A stretch of 32,996 nt of DNA from Candidatus Bipolaricaulota bacterium (GTDB lineage Bacteria; Bipolaricaulota; Bipolaricaulia; UBA7950; UBA9294). Position numbers and translations under genes: made by a program. Below, in pieces: positions 22,020 through 29,813 of the stretch; position 1 is the stretch's first letter; every line of letters begins with the position of its first letter. The stretch covers positions 1 through 32,996 of the forward strand of contig JAGGSO010000074.1 in the NCBI GenBank assembly GCA_021159055.1, in the 5' to 3' direction. The notes under the pieces were generated by a model. It had not been told where the DNA came from, did not search any database, and saw nothing but the letters and a program-made list of their open reading frames with translations.

Positions 22020-22515
22020 AAAAGAGGTGACCACCTACTTTCGGACCCGGTTCGGGGTGCCGGAGGAGGCATTCGCCGGAATCAGATTCATCTCCCGTAA
22101 GGACACGATCTGGGCGACGAGCACCGCCCTCCCCCCGTCCCTTTTCTCCCCTCGTCCACCCGGGATCCGCGCCCTGCGCCGGATGGGAACCCGCCTCAAG
22201 CCGACGAGCGTATTCCTCCGCTACCTCGGGAACAGGATCGCATCCTCCCGGGTTGAGATCTCTGAGGTATCCGTCCTCAAGTCCCTACTACTCGGCGGTG
22301 GAATCCCCACCTCCGTTTCCCCGGGCTACGTGGCGCTATCGTTCCGGGGAGAAGTCATCGGTTGTGGTTCCTCGGATGGGGCGAAGGTCAAGGCGATGAT
22401 CCCCACCGGGAGGAGGAGAGAACTCCTCGAGATCCTGGACTCCGATTGTTATCCCCATCACGGAAATTCGACCCCTTATTCTGGTAAGATTGTCCGCGAA
22501 GGAGGGGGAAAATGA
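21997..22515 (+). CDS. Stand-alone PUA-like RNA-binding partner of the methyltransferase
   Basis: A 172-residue protein resembling the C-terminal domains of RsmF/YebU methyltransferases: [14 protein letters not shown], a central [13 protein letters not shown], then the PUA-like strand pattern [31 protein letters not shown]. The chosen start is TTG 21997, six nt after GGAGGTGG and overlapping the methyltransferase by 23 nt in another frame; a longer frame upstream is antisense-like and was ignored. The arrangement suggests a gene split of a fused ancestor with translational coupling, the two chains working together. Its stop overlaps the next ATG (ATGA). Confidence 0.75.
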   Translation: MPESDEVRKEVTTYFRTRFGVPEEAFAGIRFISRKDTIWATSTALPPSLFSPRPPGIRALRRMGTRLKPTSVFLRYLGNRIASSRVEISEVSVLKSLLLGGGIPTSVSPGYVALSFRGEVIGCGSSDGAKVKAMIPTGRRRELLEILDSDCYPHHGNSTPYSGKIVREGGGK

Positions 22516-24548
22516 ATAAGGAGGTAGGAATGCGTGGCAGAAGATTAGCAGTGTTGCTCGGCCTTTTGCTCGGGCTTCTTGTCTATGGTATCGTACAGGC
22601 GGCTCCTCAGAACCTGGTATTGATCCTCGACGCTTCCAACAGCATGAACAAGGCGTTTGGAGCGCAGACCAGGATCGAGGAGGCGAAGGGGGCTCTGTCG
22701 GAACTCCTCGGGACCCTGCCGGAGGGGATAAACATCGGCGCGATCGCCTATGGCCATCGGGTGGCAAAAACCGATCGCGACGCGAGCTGCAAGGACATCG
22801 AGGAGGTATTCCCGCTGCAGCCGCTCACCGCGCAGCTGCGCAGCGACATGGTCTCCACCCTCAAGGGGATAACGGCGCAGGGGATGACCCCGCTCGCCGA
22901 CGCCCTCGCCCGCGCCGGCGATGCCCTCGCCAATGCGCAAGGGAATCGGATGATCCTCCTCCTCACCGACGGAGAGGAGACGTGCGGCGGCGACCCGCTG
23001 GCAGTGGCACAGCGGCTTGGGGCGATGGATCCCCCGGTCGAGCTCAACATCGTCGGGATCGCGGTCGATCCGGAGGTGCGGGATTCTCTGACCGCGATGG
23101 CTGCAGCGACCGGTGGTCAGTACCGCGACGTCGGACAGGCGGATGATCTGTTCTCCGCCCTCGCGGCGGCGATCTCCCCGCCAGCGGAACAGAAGCCGGC
23201 GATCCCCCCGGAGTACGCGTGCATCGGGATCACCAATGTGGTCAAGGGAACAGAGGGGAACGACACCCTGTACGGCACCCCGGGGAACGACTTGATCTAC
23301 GGACTCGGCGGGGATGATCTGATCATCGGGCTCGGCGGGAACGACGTCCTCCTCGGCGGCGCGGGGGACGATGTCATCGAGGGCCTGGACGGGAATGACC
23401 TTCTAAACGGCGGGCCGGGCAACGACACCATATTCGGTGGGGCCGGGGACGACCTGATCGCAGGAGGGCTGGGGAACGACTCCCTCGAAGGAGAGGCGGG
23501 CAACGATTGCCTCGACGGCGGTCCAGGAAACGACAAGCTCCTCGGCGGGGCCGGGAACAACCTCCTCTACGGTGGAGGAGGTGACGACGTGCTGATGCAG
23601 GGGCAGATCTCCAATGCGCCGTGCATCCCCACCTGTCCGCCGGTATGCTCGGCATGTGGGTCAACCCCGTCGCCTCTCCCTTGCTGTCCGGGGCCGAGGG
23701 CGGCCAAGGTAGTCGATGAAGGGACGCAGATCAGGCTGCATGGGACCGTCGCCGATGACGACTGCGGAGTGACCCAGGTCTGCTGGACGGCAACGGCCGG
23801 GACGTTCGATGATCCGACCGCGCTCGACCCGCTTTACACAGCCCCGATGGTGAATTGCTGCCAGGGGATCGACGTCAAGGTGACCCTCACCGCGACCGAC
23901 AAGTGTGGGGCGAGCTCGTCCGACTCGTTCGTGATCCACGTGCGGAACGTCAACCATCCCCCGGTGGTCGAGGCCGGACCGGACGTGGTGGTGGACGAGA
24001 ACGGGACGATCCAGCTCACCTGCTCTGCGTCCGATCCGGACGGAGACTCGTTGAGCTACTACTGGACGGTGGAGAACGGCCGCGGGGTCATCTCCGATCC
24101 GTGCATTCTCCATCCGACCTACACTGCACCTGAGGTCTCTTCCTGCAATGGGGAGGACGTGGTACTGACTCTGACCGTGACCGATGCGTGCGGGGCGTCG
24201 AGCTCGGACACCCTGACGGTGCACGTGCGCAACGTCAATGCACCGCCGATCGTGCAGCTCGGCCCGGGGTTTGCCATGCCCGAGGGCGCGAGCAAGCGGC
24301 TCGCCGCGGTGGCGAGCGACCCGGAGTGCGAGGCGCTCACGTACTACTGGACAGCGAGCGCGGGGAGCTTCGACGACCCGTTCGCCGCAACCCCGGTGTA
24401 CACCGCACCGCTGACCAGCAACTGCGACGGGGAGGATGTATACATCAACCTCACCGTCACTGACCCGTGCGGGGCGAGCGCGTGCGCAACCATGTGCATC
24501 CACGTCCAGAACGTTAATGCACCACCGCAAGTTAAAGCCGATCCGTAA
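22512..24548 (+). CDS. Secreted VWA + RTX calcium-repeat + PKD-like repeat protein
   Basis: A 678-residue exported mosaic. Residues 1-31 form a Sec-type signal peptide. A VWA domain begins ~34, with MIDAS D40-ASNS, Thr in [11 protein letters not shown] and Asp in [13 protein letters not shown]. Residues 246-362 hold 13 consecutive RTX nonapeptides of the GGxGNDxLx type, a parallel beta-roll binding calcium. A short Cys-rich linker ([14 protein letters not shown]) follows, then three ~95-residue PKD-like repeats, each ending HVRNVNxPP or [12 protein letters not shown] proteins usually leave by type I secretion, yet this has an N-terminal signal. No sorting anchor is seen. ATG 22512 overlaps the previous stop and has GGAGGGGG; an extended -10 (TGGTAAGAT, 22482-22490) may add a promoter. 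Confidence 0.9.
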   Translation: MNKEVGMRGRRLAVLLGLLLGLLVYGIVQAAPQNLVLILDASNSMNKAFGAQTRIEEAKGALSELLGTLPEGINIGAIAYGHRVAKTDRDASCKDIEEVFPLQPLTAQLRSDMVSTLKGITAQGMTPLADALARAGDALANAQGNRMILLLTDGEETCGGDPLAVAQRLGAMDPPVELNIVGIAVDPEVRDSLTAMAAATGGQYRDVGQADDLFSALAAAISPPAEQKPAIPPEYACIGITNVVKGTEGNDTLYGTPGNDLIYGLGGDDLIIGLGGNDVLLGGAGDDVIEGLDGNDLLNGGPGNDTIFGGAGDDLIAGGLGNDSLEGEAGNDCLDGGPGNDKLLGGAGNNLLYGGGGDDVLMQGQISNAPCIPTCPPVCSACGSTPSPLPCCPGPRAAKVVDEGTQIRLHGTVADDDCGVTQVCWTATAGTFDDPTALDPLYTAPMVNCCQGIDVKVTLTATDKCGASSSDSFVIHVRNVNHPPVVEAGPDVVVDENGTIQLTCSASDPDGDSLSYYWTVENGRGVISDPCILHPTYTAPEVSSCNGEDVVLTLTVTDACGASSSDTLTVHVRNVNAPPIVQLGPGFAMPEGASKRLAAVASDPECEALTYYWTASAGSFDDPFAATPVYTAPLTSNCDGEDVYINLTVTDPCGASACATMCIHVQNVNAPPQVKADP

Positions 24549-24576
24549 GGGTCGGGAGAAAAAAGCGACCGTTGGC

Positions 24577-24612
24577 CGATCCGCTCCGCCAGCACCACGG
24601 CGGAGCGGATCG
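24577..24612. terminator. Bidirectional hairpin between convergent genes
   Basis: A perfect 14-bp stem, CGATCCGCTCCGCC with GGCGGAGCGGATCG, encloses an 8-nt loop. It lies between the plus-strand VWA-RTX gene and the minus-strand kinase gene. T-runs are poor on both sides (GTTTCC on plus; a T-stretch about 15 nt away on minus), so termination is inferred mainly from position. Confidence 0.6.
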
Positions 24613-24657
24613 TTTCCAAGCAGGCCGCATCCACGGAGGATACTCCCGACTAGGCAT

Positions 24658-26034
24658 TCACCTCGGGAAGGGGATGTGGACAACGAACCTCGCCCCACCC
24701 TGAGGGCGGTTGCTCGCCCGGATCGTACCGCCGTGCGCCTCGGTCCATTGCTTAGCGATCGCCAGCCCGAGGCCGGAACCTCCGCCCGCCCGGGTCCGCG
24801 CCCGGTCGCCCCGGTAGAACCGCTCGAACAGGTGGGGGAGGTCGTCGGGTGATATCCCGGGACCGTTGTCCTCCACGATGAACTCGACCCCGTCCCCGGC
24901 CCGCCGGAGAGAGACCTCGATCACCCCGTCCTTCGGGGTGTAGCGAACGGCGTTGCTGACAAGATTTACGATCACCTGCCTGATTCGCATCGGGTCGACC
25001 GGGATCGGGGGGAGGGAGTGATCGACTTGCACCTCGATCCGCGGGCCGTCCTCGAGGGCTCCCGCGATCGTCTCCGTCACCTGCTCGACCAACGCCGCCA
25101 GGTCGGTCGGGGTGCGGTTCAACGGGAGCTCACCCGCCTCGGCCAGCGACAGCTCGCGCAGGTCGTCGATCAGCCGACCGAGGTGGAGGGTCTCCTCGTA
25201 GATCGGGGCGATCGTCTCCGGGGTCGGCTCGTAGATCCCGTCCAGGATCGCTTCCAGGTTCCCCTGGATGATCGTCACCGGGGTGCGAAGCTCGTGGGCG
25301 ATGTCCGCGGTCATCGTCTGGCGCACCCGCTCGGAGCGGCGCAGGTTCTCGATCATCCGGTTGAACGACTCGCCGAGCTGCCCGAACTCGTCCCGCGCCC
25401 GCAGGACAACGCGCTGGGAGAGATCACCGCTCGCGATCCGCTCCGTCGCCCGCGCCAGGAGGTGAAGCGGGGATAGTACCTGGGAGATGAGGATCATCGC
25501 CAGGAACAGGGCAACTCCGGAGGCGATCCCACCTCCGATCAGGGCGGAGTGCTTCGCCGAGGTGAGAAACTTCTCCTCGGCCGGATCGAGGATCGAGGAG
25601 CTTGCGTCGAGGACCAATGTCCCGACGCGGACGCTCCCGATTTTGATCGGGATCCCGGACGCGATCTCCTTTGGGGTAAGGATCGTCCCCACCCGATCCG
25701 GCTTTGTGGAGACGATCACCTTCCCCGTCTCATCCGCGAGGGAGAACGGCCCGATCATCGACGTCCGCCGCACGATCAGCCTCCCATTGATGAACACGGT
25801 GTACTGGGTGGATAGGAGGCGCTCGATCCCGAACCAACTTCCGTTTTCCATCCGATACGCGGCGAGGAGTCCGGATACCTGCCGCGCGACCTGGGCCCGG
25901 TTCTGGGCACGAAACTCGGCGAACTGAGCGGTGATCGAGTGGGCGGTGAGGAAGTAGATCAAGGCAACCGTGACCAAAATCACGACCACAAACGACAGTC
26001 CGAGCTTGAGTGCAAATGGGAACCGGCGCTTCAT
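24658..26034 (-). CDS. HAMP-domain sensor histidine kinase (OmpR-type partner, pair 1)
   Basis: A 458-residue membrane kinase: TM1 (LGLSFVVVILVTVALIYFL), an extracytoplasmic sensor of about 130 residues (including GSWFGIERLL and GIPIKIGSVRVGTLVL), TM2 (ALIGGGIASGVALFLAMILI), HAMP (SPLHLLARATERIASGDLSQRV), phospho-His in MTADIAHELRTPVTII, and the ATPase domain (N-box LVSNAVRYT, EDNGPGIS, GGGSGLGLAIAKQ). ATG 26034 is preceded by GGGTGAT; a GTG nine bases upstream overlaps that SD and is less likely. It follows its regulator gene after 42 nt. The architecture and sensor layout mirror the kinase at 30561, indicating paralogy. Confidence 0.94.
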   Translation of the reverse strand: MKRRFPFALKLGLSFVVVILVTVALIYFLTAHSITAQFAEFRAQNRAQVARQVSGLLAAYRMENGSWFGIERLLSTQYTVFINGRLIVRRTSMIGPFSLADETGKVIVSTKPDRVGTILTPKEIASGIPIKIGSVRVGTLVLDASSSILDPAEEKFLTSAKHSALIGGGIASGVALFLAMILISQVLSPLHLLARATERIASGDLSQRVVLRARDEFGQLGESFNRMIENLRRSERVRQTMTADIAHELRTPVTIIQGNLEAILDGIYEPTPETIAPIYEETLHLGRLIDDLRELSLAEAGELPLNRTPTDLAALVEQVTETIAGALEDGPRIEVQVDHSLPPIPVDPMRIRQVIVNLVSNAVRYTPKDGVIEVSLRRAGDGVEFIVEDNGPGISPDDLPHLFERFYRGDRARTRAGGGSGLGLAIAKQWTEAHGGTIRASNRPQGGARFVVHIPFPR

Positions 26035-26076
26035 CGAAATCACCCGCTGATGCCCCGTATCCTGCTGCGGGACTCT

Positions 26077-26763
26077 TTATTTAACATCCCTTGCAAACCG
26101 GTAACCAACTCCGTGCACGGTGAGGATGTAGCGAGGGTTCTTCGGATCCTCGTTCAGCTTGCGACGGATGTTCTTCACGTGCGTGTCGATCGTACGGGCA
26201 AACGAGTCGTAGGTGTAGCCCTGCACCTCGCGCAACAGCTGGAGCCGGGTGAATACCTGCCCGGGATGGCGGGCGAGAAAGGCAAGGAGGTCAAACTCAG
26301 TCGGAGTGAGGTCGATCGTTTCCCCATTCAGGGTCACCTCTCGCCCCATCAGATCGATGACGAGGTCACCGGCCTCGATCCGCTCCGGTTCCTCCATCTT
26401 CCCCTCGCTCCGGCGCAGCACCGCCCGCACCCGGGCGACGAGCTCACGGGGGGAGAACGGCTTGACTACATAATCGTCCGCTCCGAGCTCAAGGCCGATC
26501 ACCCGATCGGTCTCCGCTGCCTTGGCGGTGAGCATAATGATCGGGACGTTCGAGTGGGATCTAATCCGCTTGGTGACATCGATCCCGCTCATCTTGGGGA
26601 GCATCAGGTCGAGCACGATCAGGTCCGGATTCTTGTCCTCCACCTCGCGCAGGGCCTGTTCCCCATCGTAGGCGGCGTAGGTCTTGAACCCTTCCCTCTC
26701 CAGGTACGCCCGCACCGTGCGGACGATCATCTCTTCATCGTCGACTACCAGGATCCGCTTCAT
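26077..26763 (-). CDS. OmpR/PhoB-family response regulator (pair 1)
   Basis: A 228-residue DNA-binding regulator. The receiver has ILVVDDEEMIVRTV, phospho-acceptor Asp in DLIVLDLMLPKMSG, MLTAK and ADDYVVKPFSPREL. The winged helix has IDLTPTEFDLLAFLARHPGQVFTRLQLLREVQGY and the recognition segment TIDTHVKNIRRKL, ending ILTVHGVGYRF. ATG 26763 lies 8 nt after a perfect extended -10 and has no SD, so translation is probably leaderless. It is upstream of and likely cognate to the HAMP kinase. Target genes are unknown; autoregulation is possible. Confidence 0.95.
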   Translation of the reverse strand: MKRILVVDDEEMIVRTVRAYLEREGFKTYAAYDGEQALREVEDKNPDLIVLDLMLPKMSGIDVTKRIRSHSNVPIIMLTAKAAETDRVIGLELGADDYVVKPFSPRELVARVRAVLRRSEGKMEEPERIEAGDLVIDLMGREVTLNGETIDLTPTEFDLLAFLARHPGQVFTRLQLLREVQGYTYDSFARTIDTHVKNIRRKLNEDPKNPRYILTVHGVGYRFARDVK

Positions 26764-26771
26764 GTCAGTCC

Positions 26772-26780
26772 ATTATAACA
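26772..26780 (-). promoter_or_regulatory. Extended -10 promoter for the OmpR-type regulator
   Basis: On the minus strand TGTTATAAT (26780-26772) is a perfect extended -10. The start codon follows 8 nt after the hexamer. No good -35 box is visible (CGTGCC at the 17-nt spacing), which suits an extended -10 promoter or activator dependence. Confidence 0.65.
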
Positions 26781-26933
26781 TTGCCCTCCCGGATGGCACG
26801 AAACGACGCCCAGGTCCCCCTGCTTTCCCGTTATCTTTTTCCACCGTTTGCGCAGGGCGCCCCGGACATCGCATGAATATGCTACCCGCATGGTGTGAAG
26901 CCGAAGTGAGCGAGATGTGAAGATCCTGTGGCG

Positions 26934-26970
26934 TTGCGTTTTTAAATATGGGCCAATAACATAGGCCCAT
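26934..26970 (+). promoter_or_regulatory. Promoter with embedded palindrome for the BioD-like gene
   Basis: TTGCGT (26934-26939), a 17-nt spacer and TAACAT (26957-26962). An inverted repeat ATGGGCC-N9-GGCCCAT (26948-26970) brackets the -10 box, a position suited to a repressor. The cognate regulator is not identified. The remaining ~170 bases upstream to 26781 show no gene or recognisable RNA. Confidence 0.65.
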
Positions 26971-26995
26971 CCACTGATTTACGCAAAGGAGCGGA

Positions 26996-28069
26996 ATGCG
27001 CACGATCTTGATCGTATCCACCGATAACCGAGCGGGGAAGAGCCTCCTCTCCCTCGGTCTCGGGCTCACCCTGCGGGAGAATGGGATCCCATTTTCCTAT
27101 ATGAAGCCGATCAGCTCCAAGGTCTCCTACTCCACCGGCGAGCCGCTCGACCGGGACGCAGGAACGATCCGGGACGTCCTCGGGCTCGATGACCCACTGA
27201 AGGAGATCGCCCCGGTCGCCCTGGAGGGGCCGTTTCTGCAGGAAGCGATCGAGTCCGGGGACCGCGGGTTCCACCGCCGGATCGTGGACGCGTTCGAGCG
27301 GATCACCGCGGGAAGGGACGTGGCGATCGTGGAGGGGCGACGCTACCTCGGGCTTGGGACCGGGGCCGGGCTGAGCGATCTCGACCTCGCCGAGCTCCTC
27401 GGGGCGGACCTCCTCCTCCTCACAAGCTACGACGGCGAGGAAGCGATCGACCGCATCTTGTGCGCGCTGCGGATGCTCGAGGGCGGCCCGAACGTCCTCG
27501 GGGTGGTAATCAACGAAGTGGCGATGGAATCGCAGTTCGAGCAGGTGCGCGATGTGTTCGTCCCGTTCCTCGCTGATCGTGGGGCCGAGGTCCTCGGGAT
27601 CATCCCCTACGAGCGACGTCTCCGCTGGGTCCAGGTAGACGAGATCGTCGAGCGCCTCGGGGGAAAGGTCCTGACCGACGTCCCCCTCGAGCTCCCGGTG
27701 GAGAACTTCCTCGTCGGGGCGATGGGGCCGGAGGCCGCGCTGCGCAGCTTCCGCCGCACCCCGAACCTGGGGGTGATCACCGGTGGGGACAGGCATGACT
27801 TACAGGAGGCGGCCCTCACCGTTCCCAGCCTCCACTGTCTGGTCCTCACCGGGAACCTGCGCCCGCCGCGTCGGATCATCGAGCTCGCCAACACCCGCGG
27901 GGTGCCGATCATCCTCGTCGGGCAGCACACGATGAGCGCCGCTCTCCTCTGCCAAGAGCTCCCGGAGCGGTCACGGCTGCGCCGCGGGGCCCGGCTCGAC
28001 GAGGCGATCGAGCTCGTACGAAAGAACGTCGACCTTGAGCTGATCCTGGAGAAGGCGGAGGACCGTTAA
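26996..28069 (+). CDS. BioD-like/DRTGG-domain P-loop protein (phosphotransacetylase N-terminal type)
   Basis: A 357-residue cytosolic protein of the BioD-like P-loop family (COG0857 type). The nucleotide-binding loop is VSTDNRAGKSLLSLGLGL. SYMKPISSKV and VAIVEGRRYLGLG are typical, and a C-terminal DRTGG domain runs from about residue 230 (LGVITGGDRHDLQEAAL, RGVPIILVGQHTM). In phosphotransacetylases this module precedes the Pta catalytic domain, which is lacking here, so a regulatory or unknown ligase-like function is likelier than dethiobiotin synthesis. ATG 26996 has AAAGGAG. The stop shares bases with that of the convergent osmC gene. Confidence 0.82.
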   Translation: MRTILIVSTDNRAGKSLLSLGLGLTLRENGIPFSYMKPISSKVSYSTGEPLDRDAGTIRDVLGLDDPLKEIAPVALEGPFLQEAIESGDRGFHRRIVDAFERITAGRDVAIVEGRRYLGLGTGAGLSDLDLAELLGADLLLLTSYDGEEAIDRILCALRMLEGGPNVLGVVINEVAMESQFEQVRDVFVPFLADRGAEVLGIIPYERRLRWVQVDEIVERLGGKVLTDVPLELPVENFLVGAMGPEAALRSFRRTPNLGVITGGDRHDLQEAALTVPSLHCLVLTGNLRPPRRIIELANTRGVPIILVGQHTMSAALLCQELPERSRLRRGARLDEAIELVRKNVDLELILEKAEDR

Positions 28070-28482
28070 TCGGGCTCGACCACCGACTCCCAGGTCACTT
28101 CCGCCACTTTGTTGATGATGTTGGTGATCGGGCAGTAGCGCTCCATCGAGAGCCGAATCGCTTTATCGGCGTTCTCCTTGGGGACGTTCCCCTTGAACCG
28201 ATAGATGAGGTGAACCTTGGTCAACACCTTCGGATGCTCGGTCGCACGGGCGTCCTCGATCTCGATCCGAAACTCCGTGGGGACAGTGCGCATCTTGCGC
28301 AGGATCGAGATCACGTCCATCCCGGTACACCCCCCCAGGGCGCACAGCATCGTCTCCACCGGGCGAAGGGCGGTATCCTCCCCTCCGACCCGGGGATCGG
28401 AATCCATCAGAACCGCATGCCCGCTCTCCCCCTGCCCGATAAATTGCATCCCACCTGCGAACTTGACGATCGTCTTTCCCAT
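28066..28482 (-). CDS. OsmC/Ohr-family peroxide-handling protein
   Basis: A 138-residue OsmC-fold protein. Family members reduce organic or other hydroperoxides using two cysteines, both present here: one in MLCALGGCTGMDVISIL and one in MERYCPITNIINKVAEV. VGGEDTALRPVETML is the usual substrate-side segment. ATG 28482 has GGAGGAGCG. It is transcribed away from arsR-glutaredoxin-PDO, sharing an intergenic region with two palindromes, so joint redox control is likely. It could be a YhfA/OsmC-like member rather than strict Ohr. Confidence 0.92.
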   Translation of the reverse strand: MGKTIVKFAGGMQFIGQGESGHAVLMDSDPRVGGEDTALRPVETMLCALGGCTGMDVISILRKMRTVPTEFRIEIEDARATEHPKVLTKVHLIYRFKGNVPKENADKAIRLSMERYCPITNIINKVAEVTWESVVEPD

Positions 28483-28490
28483 CGCTCCTC

Positions 28491-28516
28491 CAAATATTTA
28501 ACTATTTAAATACTTG
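28491..28516. promoter_or_regulatory. AT-rich imperfect palindrome, candidate ArsR operator
   Basis: A 26-bp site beginning CAAATATTTAA and ending TTAAATACTTG is symmetric at 22 of 26 positions. It touches the osmC SD on one side and the arsR -35 box on the other, so one bound dimer could control both directions. Confidence 0.65.
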
Positions 28517-28542
28517 ACAGGGATCACCCTGTCGGATACCAT
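28514..28542 (+). promoter_or_regulatory. Promoter of arsR-glutaredoxin-PDO operon
   Basis: Perfect TTGACA (28514-28519), 17-nt spacer, TACCAT (28537-28542). An upstream palindrome overlaps the -35 box and a second fills the spacer. Confidence 0.8.
28516..28533. promoter_or_regulatory. Perfect palindrome in the promoter spacer
   Basis: GACAGGG-ATCA-CCCTGTC is an exact inverted repeat with 7-bp arms that fills the space between the -35 and -10 boxes. It is a strong repressor-site candidate distinct in sequence from the AT-rich site beside it. Confidence 0.65.
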
Positions 28543-28571
28543 TCTAGCCGATGAAAGAAAAGGAGCAACCG

Positions 28572-28850
28572 ATGAGGGAAACAGAAGCGAGAAAGCGGTG
28601 GGTGGAGGTGTTCTCCGCGCTGGCGAGCGAGCCGCGTCTCCGTATCGTGGAGATGCTGATCGGCCGCACCGTCGACTGCCAGGAGATTCTGGACGAGCTC
28701 TCATTGAGCCAGCCAGCGGTCTCCTATCACCTCGGTCGGCTCGAGCGGGCCGGGGTGTTGGTGAAGGAGCGGAACGGAGCGCGGAACTGCTACCACCTGA
28801 ACGAGGACCTCACCGGACTCATAGAGCTATTGAAGGAGGAAGTAAGATGA
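28572..28850 (+). CDS. ArsR-family transcriptional regulator
   Basis: A 92-residue winged-helix protein: KRWVEVFSALASEPRLRIVEML, DCQEILDELSLSQPAVSYHLGRLERAGVLVKERNGARNCYHL. It has two cysteines, one in VDCQEI and one in RNCYHL, which could sense thiol state; the classic CVC metal motif is absent. ATG 28572 is preferred because AAGGAG is six nt upstream. An in-frame ATG at 28551, 8 nt after the -10 box, would give a leaderless form seven residues longer. Its stop overlaps the glutaredoxin ATG (ATGA). Probable controller of its own operon and osmC. Confidence 0.9.
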   Translation: MRETEARKRWVEVFSALASEPRLRIVEMLIGRTVDCQEILDELSLSQPAVSYHLGRLERAGVLVKERNGARNCYHLNEDLTGLIELLKEEVR

Positions 28851-29086
28851 GTCACGAGGTGATCATTTACACAACGCCGACCTGCTCATGGTGCCAGGCG
28901 CTCAAGGAGTATCTGCGGGCGCGGGAGGTCGATTTCGAAGAGATCGATGTCTCGGCCGATCCGGCAGCGGCGCAGGAAATGATCGACAAGAGCGGACAGA
29001 TGGGAACTCCGGTCGTGGACATCGACGGCGAGATCATCGTCGGGTTCAACAAACCGGAGATCGACCAACTACTGGGACTAAACTAG
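28847..29086 (+). CDS. Glutaredoxin-like protein (CSWC)
   Basis: A 79-residue small thioredoxin-fold reductase: IIYTTPTCSWCQALKEYLRAREVDFEEIDVS with redox pair C13-S-W-C16, MGTPVVDIDGEIIVGFNKPEIDQLL as the cis-Pro strand and C-terminal helix. It resembles NrdH/glutaredoxin-like proteins reduced by larger disulfide oxidoreductases. It is coupled to arsR by a 4-nt overlap and precedes the PDO gene by 8 nt, so PDO is the likely reductase partner. Confidence 0.95.
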   Translation: MSHEVIIYTTPTCSWCQALKEYLRAREVDFEEIDVSADPAAAQEMIDKSGQMGTPVVDIDGEIIVGFNKPEIDQLLGLN

Positions 29087-29094
29087 GAGGAACG

Positions 29095-29736
29095 ATGGCA
29101 CTGATCGGAAAAGAGGACCAGGACTACCTGCGGAACGAGTTCCTGCGCCTGGAGAAGCCGGTACGGCTCGTGTTGTTCACGAACGAATCCTGCGCCTCAT
29201 GCGCGGATACGAAGACCCTGCTCGAGGAGACGGCCGCACTGTCGGACAAGATCTCAATCGAGGTCTACGATCTGGCAAAGGACGCCGACAAGGCGAAGGA
29301 GTACGGAGTAGAGGGCAGGGCGCCGACGATCGCGGTCATGGGCGAGAAGGACTACAACATCAGGTTCTACGGGATCCCGGCCGGATACGAGTTTGGTACC
29401 CTGATCGAGGATATCATCGACGTCGGCCGCGGTGAGACCGGACTGTCGGATACAACCAAACAGGAGCTCGCGGAGCTGACTGTGCCCGTGCACATTCAGG
29501 TGTTCGTCACCCCGAGCTGTCCCTATTGCCCGCGGGCGGCGCGGACGGCGCACATGATGGCGTTCGAATCCGAGATGGTGAAGTCCGACGTCATCCTCGC
29601 CAACGAATTTCCCGTACTCTCCCAACAGTACAACGTGATGGCCGTACCAAAAGTGGTCATCAACGAGAAGACGAGCTTCGAAGGGGCGATCCCGGAGGAG
29701 GATTTCCTCTCGTTCGTCAAGCAGGCAACAGCTTAA
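29095..29736 (+). CDS. Protein disulfide oxidoreductase (two thioredoxin folds)
   Basis: A 213-residue PDO-type protein, a family typical of thermophiles, with two fused thioredoxin folds. The N-terminal fold holds C33-A-S-C36 (TNESCASCADTKTLLEE) and RAPTIAVMG. The C-terminal fold holds C142-P-Y-C145 (VFVTPSCPYCPRAARTAHMM) and VMAVPKVVINEKTSFEGAIPE, the usual PDO ending. CPYC is the active pair in characterised members; CASC is unusual for the first site. ATG 29095 has AGGAGG. It acts in cytoplasmic disulfide exchange, probably with the adjacent glutaredoxin. A terminator follows. Confidence 0.93.
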   Translation: MALIGKEDQDYLRNEFLRLEKPVRLVLFTNESCASCADTKTLLEETAALSDKISIEVYDLAKDADKAKEYGVEGRAPTIAVMGEKDYNIRFYGIPAGYEFGTLIEDIIDVGRGETGLSDTTKQELAELTVPVHIQVFVTPSCPYCPRAARTAHMMAFESEMVKSDVILANEFPVLSQQYNVMAVPKVVINEKTSFEGAIPEEDFLSFVKQATA

Positions 29737-29760
29737 CTAAAGGGTATAAACGTCACTGAT

Positions 29761-29793
29761 AGCGCCCCGAACTTCATCGGGGCGCTTTTTTCT
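29761..29793 (+). terminator. Intrinsic terminator after PDO
   Basis: AGCGCCCCGA pairs exactly with TCGGGGCGCT around the loop ACTTCA, followed by a T-rich tract. It separates the thiol operon from the two-component genes. Confidence 0.95.
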
Positions 29794-29813
29794 TGTACAC
29801 GGAGGTCGAGAGG

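Noticed and set aside
22441-22490. Full -35/-10 promoter for the VWA-RTX gene
   Set aside because: Only an extended -10 (TGGTAAGAT) is credible; no -35 at suitable spacing, so it is mentioned within the gene entry, not as a feature.
23220-23600. Tandem DNA repeats as a CRISPR or satellite array
   Set aside because: The periodicity is 27 nt from RTX nonapeptide codons, with divergent third positions and no spacers.
26790-26930. Possible riboswitch or small RNA upstream of the BioD-like gene
   Set aside because: Several short complementary stretches occur, but no recognisable conserved core; it also lies upstream of the predicted transcription start.
26996-28069. Dethiobiotin synthetase (bioD)
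   Set aside because: The P-loop fold is similar, but the C-terminal DRTGG domain and absence of other biotin genes argue for the phosphotransacetylase-N-terminal-like family.
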